64,000 bases of DNA from Alopecurus myosuroides (taxonomy: Eukaryota; Streptophyta; Magnoliopsida; Poales; Poaceae), in the NCBI GenBank assembly GCA_028641055.1, contig CM054062.1, positions 140,534,682-140,598,681 on the forward strand. The letters are read 5' to 3'. Each line of letters begins with the position of its first letter. Position 1 is the first letter of the stretch. The notes beneath the pieces were generated by a model that saw only the letters and a list, made by a program, of their open reading frames with translations, was not told the DNA's origin and ran no database searches. Below, one piece after another: positions 47,474 through 57,856 of the stretch. Position numbers and translations under genes: made by a program.

Positions 47474-47643
47474 AGTCCAAGACATCTGTGAAGTTGAATA
47501 AACTATCCTATGTTTGTGGTGGATACTAGGACACGCCGTGGTAGTTCATGCCGCATATAGTCAAAGACATTTGTGAAGTTGAATAAGCTATCTTATGTTT
47601 GTGGTGGATACTGTGACACGCCGTGATAGTCCATGCCGTACGG
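47474..47643 (+). repeat. Two tandem copies of an 85-bp repeat
   Basis: Copies start at 47474 and 47559 and share GTGAAGTTGAATAA, ATGTTTGTGGTGGATACT and ACACGCCGTG. The array ends 25 bases before the TSD of the Mutator-like element. Confidence 0.9.
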
Positions 47644-47676
47644 ACTTACAGTAGTTATGGGGAAGTTAAGGGAATA

Positions 47677-47764
47677 GGGTTTTTTAACAGGCTGCCCTTA
47701 GTTGGCACCACGACCTCAGTTTTACCCCTAGCGCCGAATCGACCTCAGTTTTACCCCTAGTTTA
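47677..47764 (+). repeat. Left terminal inverted repeat of the Mutator-like element
   Basis: It contains two direct copies of GACCTCAGTTTTACCCCTAG (from 47717 and from 47744), matched in inverse by the right end. Confidence 0.88.
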
Positions 47765-47769
47765 TGCCG

Positions 47770-48400
47770 AGGACTCTTTTCGCTGCTTCCACCGTTATTT
47801 TCTGCCCGCGTTAGGATGCTAACATGTGAGACCCATCATAGAACCGTTGGCGCGGCCTGTGGGACCCAGCTGCTGAGCGTTGGCGCGGCTTGTGTGCCCC
47901 ACTGTAGACGGCTGGCGCTGCATGTGGGCCCCAGCTGTTGACGAGGACCAATGTCAGACAACACATTATCCATTTATTAAACCATTAAATTATTCGTATT
48001 AATAACATAAAATATATACTGTGATCAACTGAAATTTGTATATTATCTTAGAAACATAATGCATCACATCTCTTATATATAAATTTGTTTACAATGTGCA
48101 TATTTTAAAGCGATAATTAGAAATATTTAAAAAAAACGATAATTAGAAAGGATAAAACTTCTAAACAGTGGGTACATATTTGGAAAAATATAAGAACATA
48201 ACTTTATATATAATTAAACATACTTATAATTCGATAACTGGCCCCGCTTTACATATAATCAGTGGGGCCCGAGGGACATTACATCTAATTAAAAAAAAAC
48301 TAACTGCTCCCGCTCTGCATGCGGGAGCCCTAACTGCTCCCGCGCTGCATGCGGGAGCCCTTTGCCTCCCTCCGGCGCCCGGGAGCCCTTGCCGCCCTCC
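47770..48400. other. Subterminal region of the Mutator-like element
   Basis: Three degenerate GTTGGCGCGGC.TGTG units occur at about 47840-47935, followed by an AT-rich stretch. A 31-bp direct duplication (TAACTGCTCCCGC.CTGCATG) lies at 48300-48362. No gene was seen. Confidence 0.55.
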
Positions 48401-48406
48401 GGCGCC

Positions 48407-48826
48407 CTACTTCCATTCCGCCGCCCTGTCCTCCATCTCCTTGTTGACGCGGGCGCGGCGGTTCTCCGCCCGCATCCTCTCCTCCTGCCTCTCACGGGAC
48501 CGCTTGATCCTGGCCCGGAGGGCCTTCGCCTCCTTCTTTTCCCGCGCCTTCAACTCCTTCGCCTCCAGCCGCTCCAGTCTCTTGAGGCGGCGGTCCGTCT
48601 TGGGGGAGATGTCCGACATCTTGGTGGTGGTGGAAGGGGCGGGGCGGTGGACGAAGGGAGGCGTCGGCGATCGCTCCCGTTTGGGAGAGTCGTCGACGGG
48701 AAGAACGATGGGCAGGACATCCAACTCCGCCTCGGGCCACTCGGCCTCGTACCAAGGCAGAGCCTTGGGGTGGTTGTCCTCGTCGGAGACCGACTCCGGG
48801 CTTGAAGGGAGTGAGTAGGAAGACAT
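48407..48826 (-). CDS. Hypothetical protein carried by the Mutator-like element (ORF A, 139 aa)
   Basis: The frame is open from ATG at 48826 to a stop at 48407. The N-terminal part is acidic and serine/proline-rich (SSPESVSDEDN). Residues about 75-139 are a highly charged arginine/lysine/glutamate helix that probably forms a coiled coil (RLKRLERLEAKELKAREKKE). GC content is far above the AT-rich flanks. A TATA-like TTTAAATAG (minus strand, about 48898-48906) lies about 75 bp upstream, so it could be a short intact transcription unit. I do not recognise a family; it may be a captured host gene or an element-specific protein. Confidence 0.5.
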   Translation of the reverse strand: MSSYSLPSSPESVSDEDNHPKALPWYEAEWPEAELDVLPIVLPVDDSPKRERSPTPPFVHRPAPSTTTKMSDISPKTDRRLKRLERLEAKELKAREKKEAKALRARIKRSRERQEERMRAENRRARVNKEMEDRAAEWK

Positions 48827-49660
48827 TGTTCGGGCTTGAAGGAAGAGAAGGGCAAAGGGCTGGAGAGGGATGAGAATATGGAGGACGAGTGAAACGGACT
48901 ATTTAAAGACACGATTAGACGTGAATTTATTTGGGTAGATGAAGCAAACAGTGTGAAAACGTTGGGTGCAATATAGAAGAGTCGATGCATGGTCAAAGCG
49001 GTGTAGAACAGGCGTAGGCTTAGGACAGCTAGTGATACGGAGTACGAGCGCGTGTGCATTAGGCAGTCAAGTGATTCGACGTTGCATGCGTGTATTAAAG
49101 AGGTGAAGAGAAGAAAGTCCAAAGTCTCACGCCAAATCCTGCCTCGCTGCATATGCATTGATGCGTATATCTGAAAACGAGGCGTGGAGGGTTCAGGGCT
49201 GCTGCAAATGCGACGCGACTCGTGTTTCTGAAACGAGGCGTGCAGGGCTGCTGCAAGTGCGACGCGACGTTTACTCTTTTCTTCTTCTGCCACGTTGTTT
49301 ACTCTGAAAAAACACCCAGTCCATGCACCGCTTCATTTTCAATCGTTTGATCGTATGGAACGGTGCAGATCGAGTCCATGCATGCAAACTACGGCGGCAA
49401 CGGCCTGCAGACGCTGAGACGAGCGCTTCTCTGTGCGGGAACGCGATCCCCTGACTTTAGGTCACTGACAAATGGAGCCCATCACACACCGGACCCACTT
49501 GTCATGGGAGAAAGTCAGAGAACATAAGGTGGGCAAAGTAAGAGGATCTAGTTCCCTCTGTTTGTAGGGCATGTACAATAGTGTAGACGGGTGCTGTCTG
49601 CACTACTCGGCCACATGTCATTTCTAGACATTTTTAGAGATAGTTGGTACAGTGTGGTGA

Positions 49661-50914
49661 CCCCCTAGGTTGTGTTGGGATCCAGACGCTCCGTAGCCCC
49701 GCTCCCGGTGAAACCCTAGCCCCGCTGGAAAAATACCTGACTTATCGGAAACACGCGGTAACTGCGTCGAAAGGGGGTAGCAATGTGGCACTATTTGCTT
49801 GGTTGTGCTAGGATAACCCATAGGAACACAAAACAAAAAGGTAGAACCCACCTCTTCGGAAGATTCACGATGTTTGGTCAGATACAGGAGTTTCACCCTA
49901 TAAGCGCTCACGAGAGAGAAGTGGATGCCGGTGAAGCGGGTCACACCCCGGTGAGAAATCTTTGACATCCAAAGCACACAACACACCTATACTAACATGG
50001 TACGGCACCCCCTAGCTTGTGTTGGGATCCAGACGCTCCGTAGCCCCCTCCCGGTGAAACCCTAGCCCCGCTGGAGAAATACCTGACTTATACGGAAACA
50101 CGCGGTAACTGCGTCGAAAGGGGTAGCAATGTGGAACTATTTGCTTGGTTGTGCTAGGATAGCCCATAGGAACACAAAACAAAAAGTTAGAACCCACCTC
50201 TTCGGAAGATTCATGATGTTTGGTCCGATACAGGAGTTTCACCCTATAAGCGCTCACGAGAGAAAAGTGGATGCCGGTGAAGCGGGTCACACCCCGGAGA
50301 GAAATCTTTGACATCCAAAGAACAAAACACACCTATACTAACATGGTATGGAACCCCCTAGCTTGTGTTGGGATCCAGACGCTCCGTAGCCCCCCTCCCG
50401 GTGAAACCCTAGCCCCGCTGGGGAAATACCTGACTTATACGGAAACACGCGGTAACTGCGTCGAAAGGGGGTAGCAATGTGGAACTATTTGATTGGTTGT
50501 GCTAGGATAGCCCATAGGAACACAAACCAAAAAGGTAGAACCCACCTCTTCGGAAGATTCACGATGTTTGGTCCGATACAGGAGTTTCACCCTATAAGCG
50601 CTCACGAGAGAGAAGTGGATGCCGGTGAAGCGGGTCACACCCCGGAGAGAAATCTTTGACATCCAAAGCACACAACACACCTATACTATCATGGTATGGA
50701 ACCCCCTAGCTTGTGTTGGGATCCAGACGCTCCGTAGACCCCTCCCGGTGAAACCCTACCCGCTGGAGAAATACCAGACTTATACGGAAACACGCGTTAA
50801 CGGCGTCGAAAGGGGGTAGCAATGTGGAACTATTTGCTTGGTTGTGCTATGATAGCCCATGGGAACACAAAACAAAAAGGTAGAACCCACCTCTTCGGAA
50901 GATTCACAATGTTT
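49661..50914. repeat. Tandem array, 3.6 copies of a 346-348-bp unit
   Basis: Units start with CCCCCTAG.TTGTGTTGGGA at 49661, 50008, 50354 and 50702; the fourth is cut at about 50914. By eye the copies are well above 90 percent identical. Each holds a short plus-strand frame (MW.YL.GCARI) that is a by-product of repetition rather than a gene. I do not recognise the unit as a known Triticeae satellite. Confidence 0.93.
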
Positions 50915-51889
50915 CCACCTCATATTCTTTGAAATCTCTACTCCTGTATTCGAGGAATCTCATTTTAGTGATGGCTTTCGTTCTAATGTTTATAAATCCT
51001 ATTTATATTTTTCCTAGACTTGTATTAGACCTATATAATGCAATTCCCAAGCCTGAAAATTTATTGGATGAATATTTGTATTATTTATTTTCTTCTGAAT
51101 AATAATGGTTTTAATCGAAAATCGTAAATAAAACAAGTTTAAAACATCAAAATAAAAAGATAATTGTGGATCTTTCTTAGTCACACCAAAATGAAGCTTT
51201 GGTGAGACTTTGACCTTATTTGAGTTCCAAAGGTTTCAAACTCATCTCATTATTTTGAACTCTCTACTAGACTGTTCAAGATATCACATGTTACACAAGG
51301 CTTTTTCGTTCCATTCTTTATAATACAGGTTTATGTTTTTTTCTCGTTACTATATGACATAACACTACTATGTGCGTCAGCTATATATATTTTCGATTTT
51401 TTTTTAATTATGTATGCTCATTTCAAGCTTGGTCAACCCTCTGTTTGACCAGCCGAAAAGTTTCTAGAAGGAAACACATAGATTCGACCTGGGTTGTTGG
51501 ATCGACGCCTTCTAGAAGGAATCGTGCATCGGACGGATGCGCTCGCAGCCACAGCGATCCGCGAGACGCTCGTTCTGCGCTCTGATTGGTTGGTCCGTTG
51601 GCCACAGGGATCGATGGTTCTACATATGATTTATTTGCTGTTAAGTATTAAACCATGTTATTTAAATAAAAAAATACAATGAAACTTCAGATTTACTACA
51701 GCGATGATTTTTATCAGTTTTACCTATGATTTTTCTATTAAACCATGTTATTTAAATAAAAAATAAAAAATAGAAGAATTATTCAAAACATAATGAAACT
51801 TCAGATTTACACTATACATGTAGAATAGATGTCTAGGAAATTCATTTGATTGATTTAGAAAATATGCCAAAAAATGTTGAAGCACAAAT
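50915..51889. other. AT-rich spacer between the two arrays
   Basis: Mostly AT-rich with short frames only. A 130-bp island at 51480-51610 is GC-richer, with two GATCGA motifs and no recognisable product. Confidence 0.5.
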
Positions 51890-52955
51890 GGGGGTATTTA
51901 CCCTAGCTTCGGACCTCATTTAAAGCACATTTCTCACGAGAATGGAGCGATGGTTGCAAATGAGCATAAATAATTCAAAAAAATTCAAAATGACATGAAT
52001 CCAACGCACAATGTTGTTATATGTGATATAGTTGCTTCTCAAATTTATTTGGATAATTTTGGCAAGGTCGTATTTTTCATGAAATTATAAACGGGGGTAT
52101 TTACCCTAGCTTCGGACCTCATTTGAAACACATTTCTCACGAGAATAGAGCGATGGTTTTAAATGAGCATAAATAATTCATAAAAAAATAAAACTAACAT
52201 GAATCCAACGCACAGTGTTGTTATATGTGATATAGTTGCTCCTCAAATTTATTTGGTTAATTTTGGCAAGGTCGATTTTTTCATGAAATTTCAAACGGGG
52301 GTGTCTACCCTAGCTTCGGACCTCATTTGGAGCAAATTTCTCATGAGAATAGAGCGATGGTTTCAAATTAGTATAAATAATTCAAAAAATATCAAAATGA
52401 CATGAATCCAACGCACACTGTTGTTATATGTGATATAGTTGCTCCTCAAATTTATTTGGTTAATTTTGGCAAGGTCGATTTTTTCATGAAATTTCAAACG
52501 GGGGTGTCTACCCTAGCTTCAGACCTCATTTGGAGCACATTTCTCATGAGAATAGAGCGATGGTTTCAAATGAGCATAAATAATTCAAAAAATATCAAAA
52601 TGACATGAATCCAACGCACACTGTTGTTATATGTGATATAGTTGCTCCTCAAATTGATTTGGATCGGATAATTTTCACAAGGTCGAATTTTTCATGAAAT
52701 TCCAGACGGGGGTCTTTACCCTAGCTTCAGACCTCATTTGAAGCACATTTCTCATGAGAATAGAGCGATGGTTTCAAATGTGCATAAATTATTCAAAAAA
52801 AATCAAAATGACATGAATCCAACGCACAATGTTGTTATATGTGATATAGTTGCTCCTCAAATTTATTTGGATAATTTTGGCAAGGTCGAATCTTTCATGA
52901 AATTTGAAACGGGGGTGTCTACTCTATCTTCAGACCTCATTTGAAGCACATTTGC
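51890..52955. repeat. Tandem array, about 5.2 copies of a 203-bp unit
   Basis: Units start at 51890, 52093, 52297, 52500, 52708 and 52911 with GGGGGT.T.TACCCTAGCTTC and share GACATGAATCCAACGCACA. They are AT-rich. The 68-codon frames at 52199 and 52402 come from the repetition. Confidence 0.93.
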
Positions 52956-53231
52956 CCAAAATTTTGGAATGACTTAGTTAAACATCATACAACATTATTC
53001 AAACATTCTTTTCGCTTTTAATCTACATTCTAGCTCGTGATTTTGTTCAGAAATACTCAAAATTAATTAAAAAACGCGAACTCGTTGAAATAGGCTCAAA
53101 TTCATTGATTCGACGATAGTTTTACAGAAAGCTAGACGGCATAATTTAACTAAAAACATTGAAAAAACTTAAAAAAAACTACGGTTAGCCGAGACTCGCC
53201 GCGATCACCCGGCCTGGTCGTCGCCCTCCTC

Positions 53232-53924
53232 CTAGACGTCGTCCTCTTCCTCGTCGTCCTCATCGCTGTCGTCGTAGGCCAGCATGTTGGAGGGCCCCGC
53301 CTCATGGTCGTTCTTGGCTAAGGGCGATGGGTTCGCCACCGTAGCGAGCGCATGCCGCTCCGCTCTGCCTCGGATCCGCAGCCGGTGCAGCTGCGCCTGC
53401 TCGGAGGGATGGCGGCGGTCCCGCCTCTCGCTCTCCAGGGCAGCCTTGCGCCGATCGCTCTCGTACAGCGCGACGACCGCCTGCTGCTCATCCTGCGCCG
53501 CGGTTGCGGTGAGCTGCCGGTAGACCTGGCGCTCCGCCTGCTCCCTCTGGTTGGTCTCCAGGGATGCACGAACAGCGGCAGCCTCGGCCGCTGCCGCCGC
53601 CTCCTTGAGCCAAGAGCGGACCGTGTGGAACGCCTCCTCGTTCCGCCATGTTTCGAACGAGTAGACGGCGGCGTGCTGCTCGGGCCAGATAGGCTGCCTC
53701 CTCCTGAGCCTCCTCCAGCGCTGCGCCTCCTGCGGCGGCTCCTGCTCGGGCGCAGCCTCCTCCTGCGGCGGCTCCTGCTCGGGCGCTGCCTCCTCCTGCG
53801 GCTGCTGCTCGTTCTCCTCGTAGAAGAACTCGTTGTCGCTATCGGCGTCACTGTGGCCCCGCATCGCGGCCGCGGGGCGGCAGTACAACGGCGAGTTGCG
53901 GTTTGCACGGAGCCGGCGAGGCAT
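53232..53924 (-). CDS. Hypothetical acidic protein carried by the Mutator-like element (ORF B, 230 aa)
   Basis: The frame is open from ATG at 53924 to 53232. An N-terminal basic start (MPRRLRANRNSP) is followed by an acidic region with repeats of EEAAPEQEPPQ (residues about 40-68), then an alanine- and glutamine-rich helical region (about 95-190) and an acidic tail (DDSDEDDEEEDD). A TATA-like CTACAAAAGG (minus strand, about 54023-54032) lies about 100 bp upstream. No transposase motif is present. The low-complexity make-up prevents family assignment. Confidence 0.5.
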   Translation of the reverse strand: MPRRLRANRNSPLYCRPAAAMRGHSDADSDNEFFYEENEQQPQEEAAPEQEPPQEEAAPEQEPPQEAQRWRRLRRRQPIWPEQHAAVYSFETWRNEEAFHTVRSWLKEAAAAAEAAAVRASLETNQREQAERQVYRQLTATAAQDEQQAVVALYESDRRKAALESERRDRRHPSEQAQLHRLRIRGRAERHALATVANPSPLAKNDHEAGPSNMLAYDDSDEDDEEEDDV

Positions 53925-54313
53925 CGTCTCGGGGTGTCTAGGTGGGAATGCAGCGATGAGAGCGAGTGCGGTGAGGGCGAGATTAACGGCTAGAATGGGG
54001 AGAGCGGCGAGCGGCGAGGGGCCTTTTGTAGCCCTGGCGGGGCATTTGCTGCGCCGCGCGTGACGTTACTCCGGCAGTCTTTGACCGACGCGGGGCCCGC
54101 GGTTTTCCCACGCGTCGCTGAACCCAGCGGGAAGCTTGGGTGTGGACTATTCAAACTGCGCGGTCCCACCTGTAAGCTCCGGACGGTTTCAACAAACTTG
54201 GCAGTCCCACCCGGACCCACTTCGCGAAACGGAGTCTGGCTCCTCGGACCCACTTCGCAGAACGGATTCGAATCCAAACTTACCGTTCCGGCCTCTCCAT
54301 AGTAGTTGCGCAC

Positions 54314-54401
54314 GGACTAGGGGCAAAACTGAGCACCATTCGACGCTAGGGGTAAAAACTGAGTAGAAGTGGTCCGCTGTGGGCAATTCGATAAAAAGCC
54401 C
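54314..54401 (-). repeat. Right terminal inverted repeat of the Mutator-like element
   Basis: About three quarters identical to the left repeat when reversed. It also holds two CTAGGGG.AAAA.CTGAG blocks. Confidence 0.88.
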
Positions 54402-54410
54402 AAGGGAATA

Positions 54411-55600
54411 ATGTACTATGGAGTATTTGGCAATCCCCAGCTTGGAGTACTATCATATCTTGTGTTTGGAAATCTGACTCCAGCATTGACGAAAGGACAA
54501 ATAAAAAGCATTGCAAGTGAAAGGGAGTGTGTTTCAGGAATGCATGCATCAGCGCATCCGTCAATAGCATCCCGGGAAAACCCCAGCTACCGATTCTTCA
54601 TGTGGCTTCTTGTCGTCTTTGCTTGTATCCCAAGGTAAATCCTTACACGTATCACGCCACTCTAAGTCCTTTCCAGCGTCTCGCAGATATTTTGCACCGG
54701 CAATTGCTAAAAGAGAAAATATTTTGCACTAGCTACTACTGCTCATTTCGTAGTAAACGAGAAAAGAGATCGATAGAGAAGTTGTTCTTTTTTCCCTAGC
54801 AAAAGGAAATTATTCATTAACACTAGATTGTTTAACAACTATTTCTTCTAACAGTGGCAAAATCTTTACATGTTTCAACGATTGAGAAGAAGATGATTGC
54901 CCGCTTCATTACCGAACAGCCTACAAAAATTGGTATGACGAGGCCAAGCTCATTCGGAACAACGATCCAGTGAATGCAAAGAATCACGCCAAGAAGACAC
55001 ACATGTACCAAAGGAAAACATGATCCGCCGAGCGAGCAAGTCTCCCATAATACGGGAGAGAAGAACCGAGACTGCTAGGGAGGAGTAGATCAGCGACGCT
55101 CCCCCAAAAAGGAAAGGAGGTATGCACGTCACATGGCAGATTACCTGAAGTTGCACTGACAAATGCGACGTGGATGGCCAGGAAAATTGATCATATCAAG
55201 AAAGATTTCTACGTGTACCATTCATCTTGATCAGCGTGAAATATTTCCACGCGTATACCTCATTAACGAGATATCCTCTTGAAAAATAGTGGCTAAAGTG
55301 TGCCATTTGACTCTTGAAAGAATGGGTCTTAATGCGAGTAGTCGCTGAAACTGATTGTTGCTGGCCTTACTGCATATATACGCTAATTACCCATTAGTTC
55401 GGTCAGATTGCAGAAGCTTTCGTTTTGCAGTCTGGAGTCTTGCACCGCCCACCTGCGTCCACGAGCCACCCCCATCAGTTATATTGCCTACCACATAATT
55501 AAACAATAGTACGTATCTAGATGCAAGTGCTGAGCTATTCAATTACCTTCTTGAGCAAATTAATTATTGATCCGTCCTTGGAGCTTGGGAGCGGACCCAA
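54411..55600. other. Upstream region of the LAZY-like gene
   Basis: About 1.2 kb without a supported gene. A T run with CCCTAGCAAAAGGAAATTA near 54788-54810, followed by a short minus frame to about 55160, may be a truncated non-LTR element on the minus strand (weak). The last few hundred bases are the probable promoter region of the gene at 55779. Confidence 0.45.
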
Positions 55601-55602
55601 GG

Positions 55603-55612
55603 CTATATATAG
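55603..55612 (+). promoter_or_regulatory. TATA box of the LAZY-like gene
   Basis: CTATATATAG about 170 bp upstream of the start codon, implying a leader of roughly 140 bases. Confidence 0.65.
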
Positions 55613-55778
55613 CAGCCACTGACTTGGAACTGTCTATTGACACACCGAACTGCAAGCAAGAGTTGGCTCCTGAATCTAACATCTTGCCATCTATATCGCC
55701 TATTGGCTGTCTGTGGCGTTCTTTTGTCCTACCCAATCTTGCCAGCAGATTTCTACATTTGTATCGTTCAGACTACTC

Positions 55779-56874
55779 ATGGGGGTAAGTTAGTTTGATT
55801 ATGCCAGCCCAGCCTGTTTCCTACTCCGAACATTTCACGATTGATATTACAGTGCAGTGTATACTTACGACGCTATTTGTTTTCGCCTTGTGCAGATCAT
55901 CAAATGGGCACGGAGCAGATTCAACGGCAAAACGGAGAAAAGCCAAGTTGTTCCGGAGGAGAAACATCTCACAGGAGAGCAACAGCAATGGCGCTCTCAG
56001 CAAGACCAAACAGCGGGTTTCCTCTCCATCGGTACGTTCGGAAACGTCATTGACGAGCCGGCGGAAGAAGACCACCCCACGTCGACGCACGACCTACCGG
56101 AGTTCACCATCGAGGAGGCGGAGAAGCTCCAGGACGCCCTCGTGAAGCTCCTCAGGCGCGCAAAGACCAAGTCCGGCGCCCACGGGGACAAGGACAGCCT
56201 CGGCCTGCCCCTGGACAAGTTCCTCAACTGCCCATCCAGCCTAGAGGTGGACAGGAGAGTCCTCCAAGAGCGCTATGGAGGCGAAGACGTTGAAGGTGGC
56301 GGCGAACTCTCTCCCAACACCAAGATCATTCCGAGCATGGCCAAGGACCTGCTAGTCAACACCGGCAACAGCAGAGGCTCCGACATCAAGAACGGGTCTT
56401 TCAAGTTCCTGCTCAGAAAGATGTTCGTCTGCGACGGCGGCTTGGCACCGTCCCCGAGCTTGAAGGATCCGGTGGAATCGAGAATGGACAAGGTAATTCA
56501 TACCTCCAGCTAGGCGCATGTAATCAATTAATTTTCAAGCGGCTATGCCTCTAAACTCTTCTCCTCTGTTGGCAGTTCTTCCGGACGGTGCTCGGCAAGA
56601 AGATCAACGTACGGCCGAGCAGCACGAGCGCGGTCAAGAGCTATTGCTTGGAGGATAGGCCTAATTGGAAGTTGCAACTAGGCGATCGCTCTCGCCGGGA
56701 ACTGGATGGCGAGGAGGAAGATTGTTGCAGATGGGACAGGACGGATTCTGAATGTAAGTACTACTCAACAGTTAAAAGTTTAAACATTTTCAGTGTTAGT
56801 TGGGGAATGGCAATGTTTATAGAAACAATTTTGACGGGTTTCCATCTTTTGCAGTCATTGTTCTGGAGATATGA
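55779..56874 (+). CDS. DRO1-like: LAZY/DRO1-like (IGT family) gravitropism protein, 4 exons, 266 aa
   Basis: Coding exons are 55779-55784, 55896-56492, 56576-56753 and 56855-56874, all GT-AG, giving 801 nt including TGA. The six-base first exon (Met-Gly) joins to IIKWARSRFNGK, the conserved N-terminal box. GFLSIGTFGN (residues 43-52) is the family box II. SFKFLLRKMFVCDGG (170-184), SRMDKFFRTVLGKKI (197-211) and the C-terminal TDSEFIVLEI (257-266) match the order in rice DRO1 and Arabidopsis LAZY proteins. These proteins act at the plasma membrane and in gravity-sensing cells to redirect auxin flow, setting root or shoot angle; the C-terminal motif recruits RLD proteins. Length is close to DRO1. 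No frameshift or stop; the start is fixed by the spliced N-terminal box. Which family member it is needs a tree. Confidence 0.93.
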
Positions 56875-57079
56875 AGGAATAAGTCATTTAACTCATAAAG
56901 GGGATCCACGAAGGAACATGGAAGCAATGTTGTACGAACAAGTCAAGAGGAGCAACGGCATACCAAGCATTGAGGCATGCGCGCGACGCCCAGCATGTTG
57001 GTGACCATATCGGGCGTGACTCGACGAGGCGCTGTGTAGTGTAAGCCCTTACCCGAGATGGCCCATAGAGGAGCGCAAT
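56875..57079 (+). other. Probable 3' UTR of the LAZY-like gene, interrupted by CACTA
   Basis: 205 bases separate the stop codon from the CACTA left end. No clear AATAAA is seen before the element (only GGAATAAGTC directly after the stop), so the original polyadenylation site may lie beyond 62376 or inside the element. Confidence 0.5.
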
Positions 57080-57094
57080 CACTAGTGGAAACAG

Positions 57095-57290
57095 GGCCTT
57101 TTGTCCCGGGTCGTAAGGGCCATTTGTCCCGGTTGCGCAACCGGGATGGGCTAGCCGGGACAAATGGCCCTCCCCATTGGTCCCGGTTGTGCCAGCACCC
57201 GGGATGGTAAGGCTGGCCCACGTGGCGACTCTGGGCCAGGGACCGCGAGGGAGTTCGTCCCGGTTCGTTTTAGGGACCGGGATGGATGCC
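57095..57290. repeat. Left subterminal repeats of the CACTA element
   Basis: Multiple direct and inverted copies of TTGTCCCGG / CCGGGACAA and GGTCCCGGTTGTG. Confidence 0.85.
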
Positions 57291-57856
57291 TTCTTAAAAA
57301 AAGAATAAAGTCCGCCCATTTTCCCTGCCGCGGCAGGTTTTTTTTGTTCGTTTTTTTTTTCTCCTGCCTCGCAATCGCCAACCGGCCTCCCCTTCCCCAA
57401 CCGCTCCAGGCCCACGTCTTTAATTAAGCCCACTGACACATTTTTTAGTCAAAAAGGCCCACTGGCCCGCGTCTTTTATTTATGGACAGTCAACGGTTCG
57501 AAGGGCCCACTGGCCCGCGTCTGTTATTATGGCCAGTCAACAGGGGCCACTGGCCAGCGGCCTGGTGGCTGGTTCGCCTGGTCCATTAAACTAAGACCGA
57601 AGGACGGTCAAAGGGCCGCTGTCCGCCTCGTCTTCCCGCCCCGCCTCGTCTTCCCGCCCCGCCTCGGCTTCCCACGCCCCACTCCCCACGCGCCACGCCT
57701 CGGCTCCCCGCATTCATGGCCGCCTGCAACCGCCGCCACGTTCAGGCTGCCGGTTGGCATGCCAGCCCACCCCGGGTCCTTTTTAAAGGCCCCCCGCCGC
57801 CCGTACAACCCACCCACCCCGGACGCGTCCCTGGCAAAGCAACCCTAGCCGCCACC

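Larger units (their letters stand above)
47677..54401. mobile_element. Mutator-like element, 6.7 kb, 9-bp TSD, no transposase
   Basis: Terminal inverted repeats of about 88 bp (47677-47764 and 54314-54401) start GGGTTTTTTAACAGGCTGCCC and GGGCTTTTTATCGAATTGCCC and both contain CAGTTTTTACCCCTAGCG-type blocks. The 9-bp duplication AAGGGAATA is perfect (47668-47676, 54402-54410), the size typical of Mutator. Inside are two minus-strand ORFs (48407-48826, 53232-53924), neither like a MULE transposase, and two tandem arrays (347-bp and 203-bp units). It is a non-autonomous, possibly Pack-MULE-like element. Confidence 0.9.

Noticed and set aside
49783..50819. Repeated 60-67-codon frames in the 347-bp array
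   Set aside because: The same short frame recurs only because the DNA unit recurs; no signals of translation.
49661..52955. CRISPR array
   Set aside because: The repeats are 200-350 bp with no short spacers; the organism is a plant.
54950..55162. Minus-strand 70-codon ORF upstream of the LAZY-like gene
   Set aside because: No conserved motif; it may be part of a truncated non-LTR tail, which I could not prove.
57164..57427. Plus frame over the CACTA left end
   Set aside because: Runs through subterminal binding repeats and has no protein-like content.
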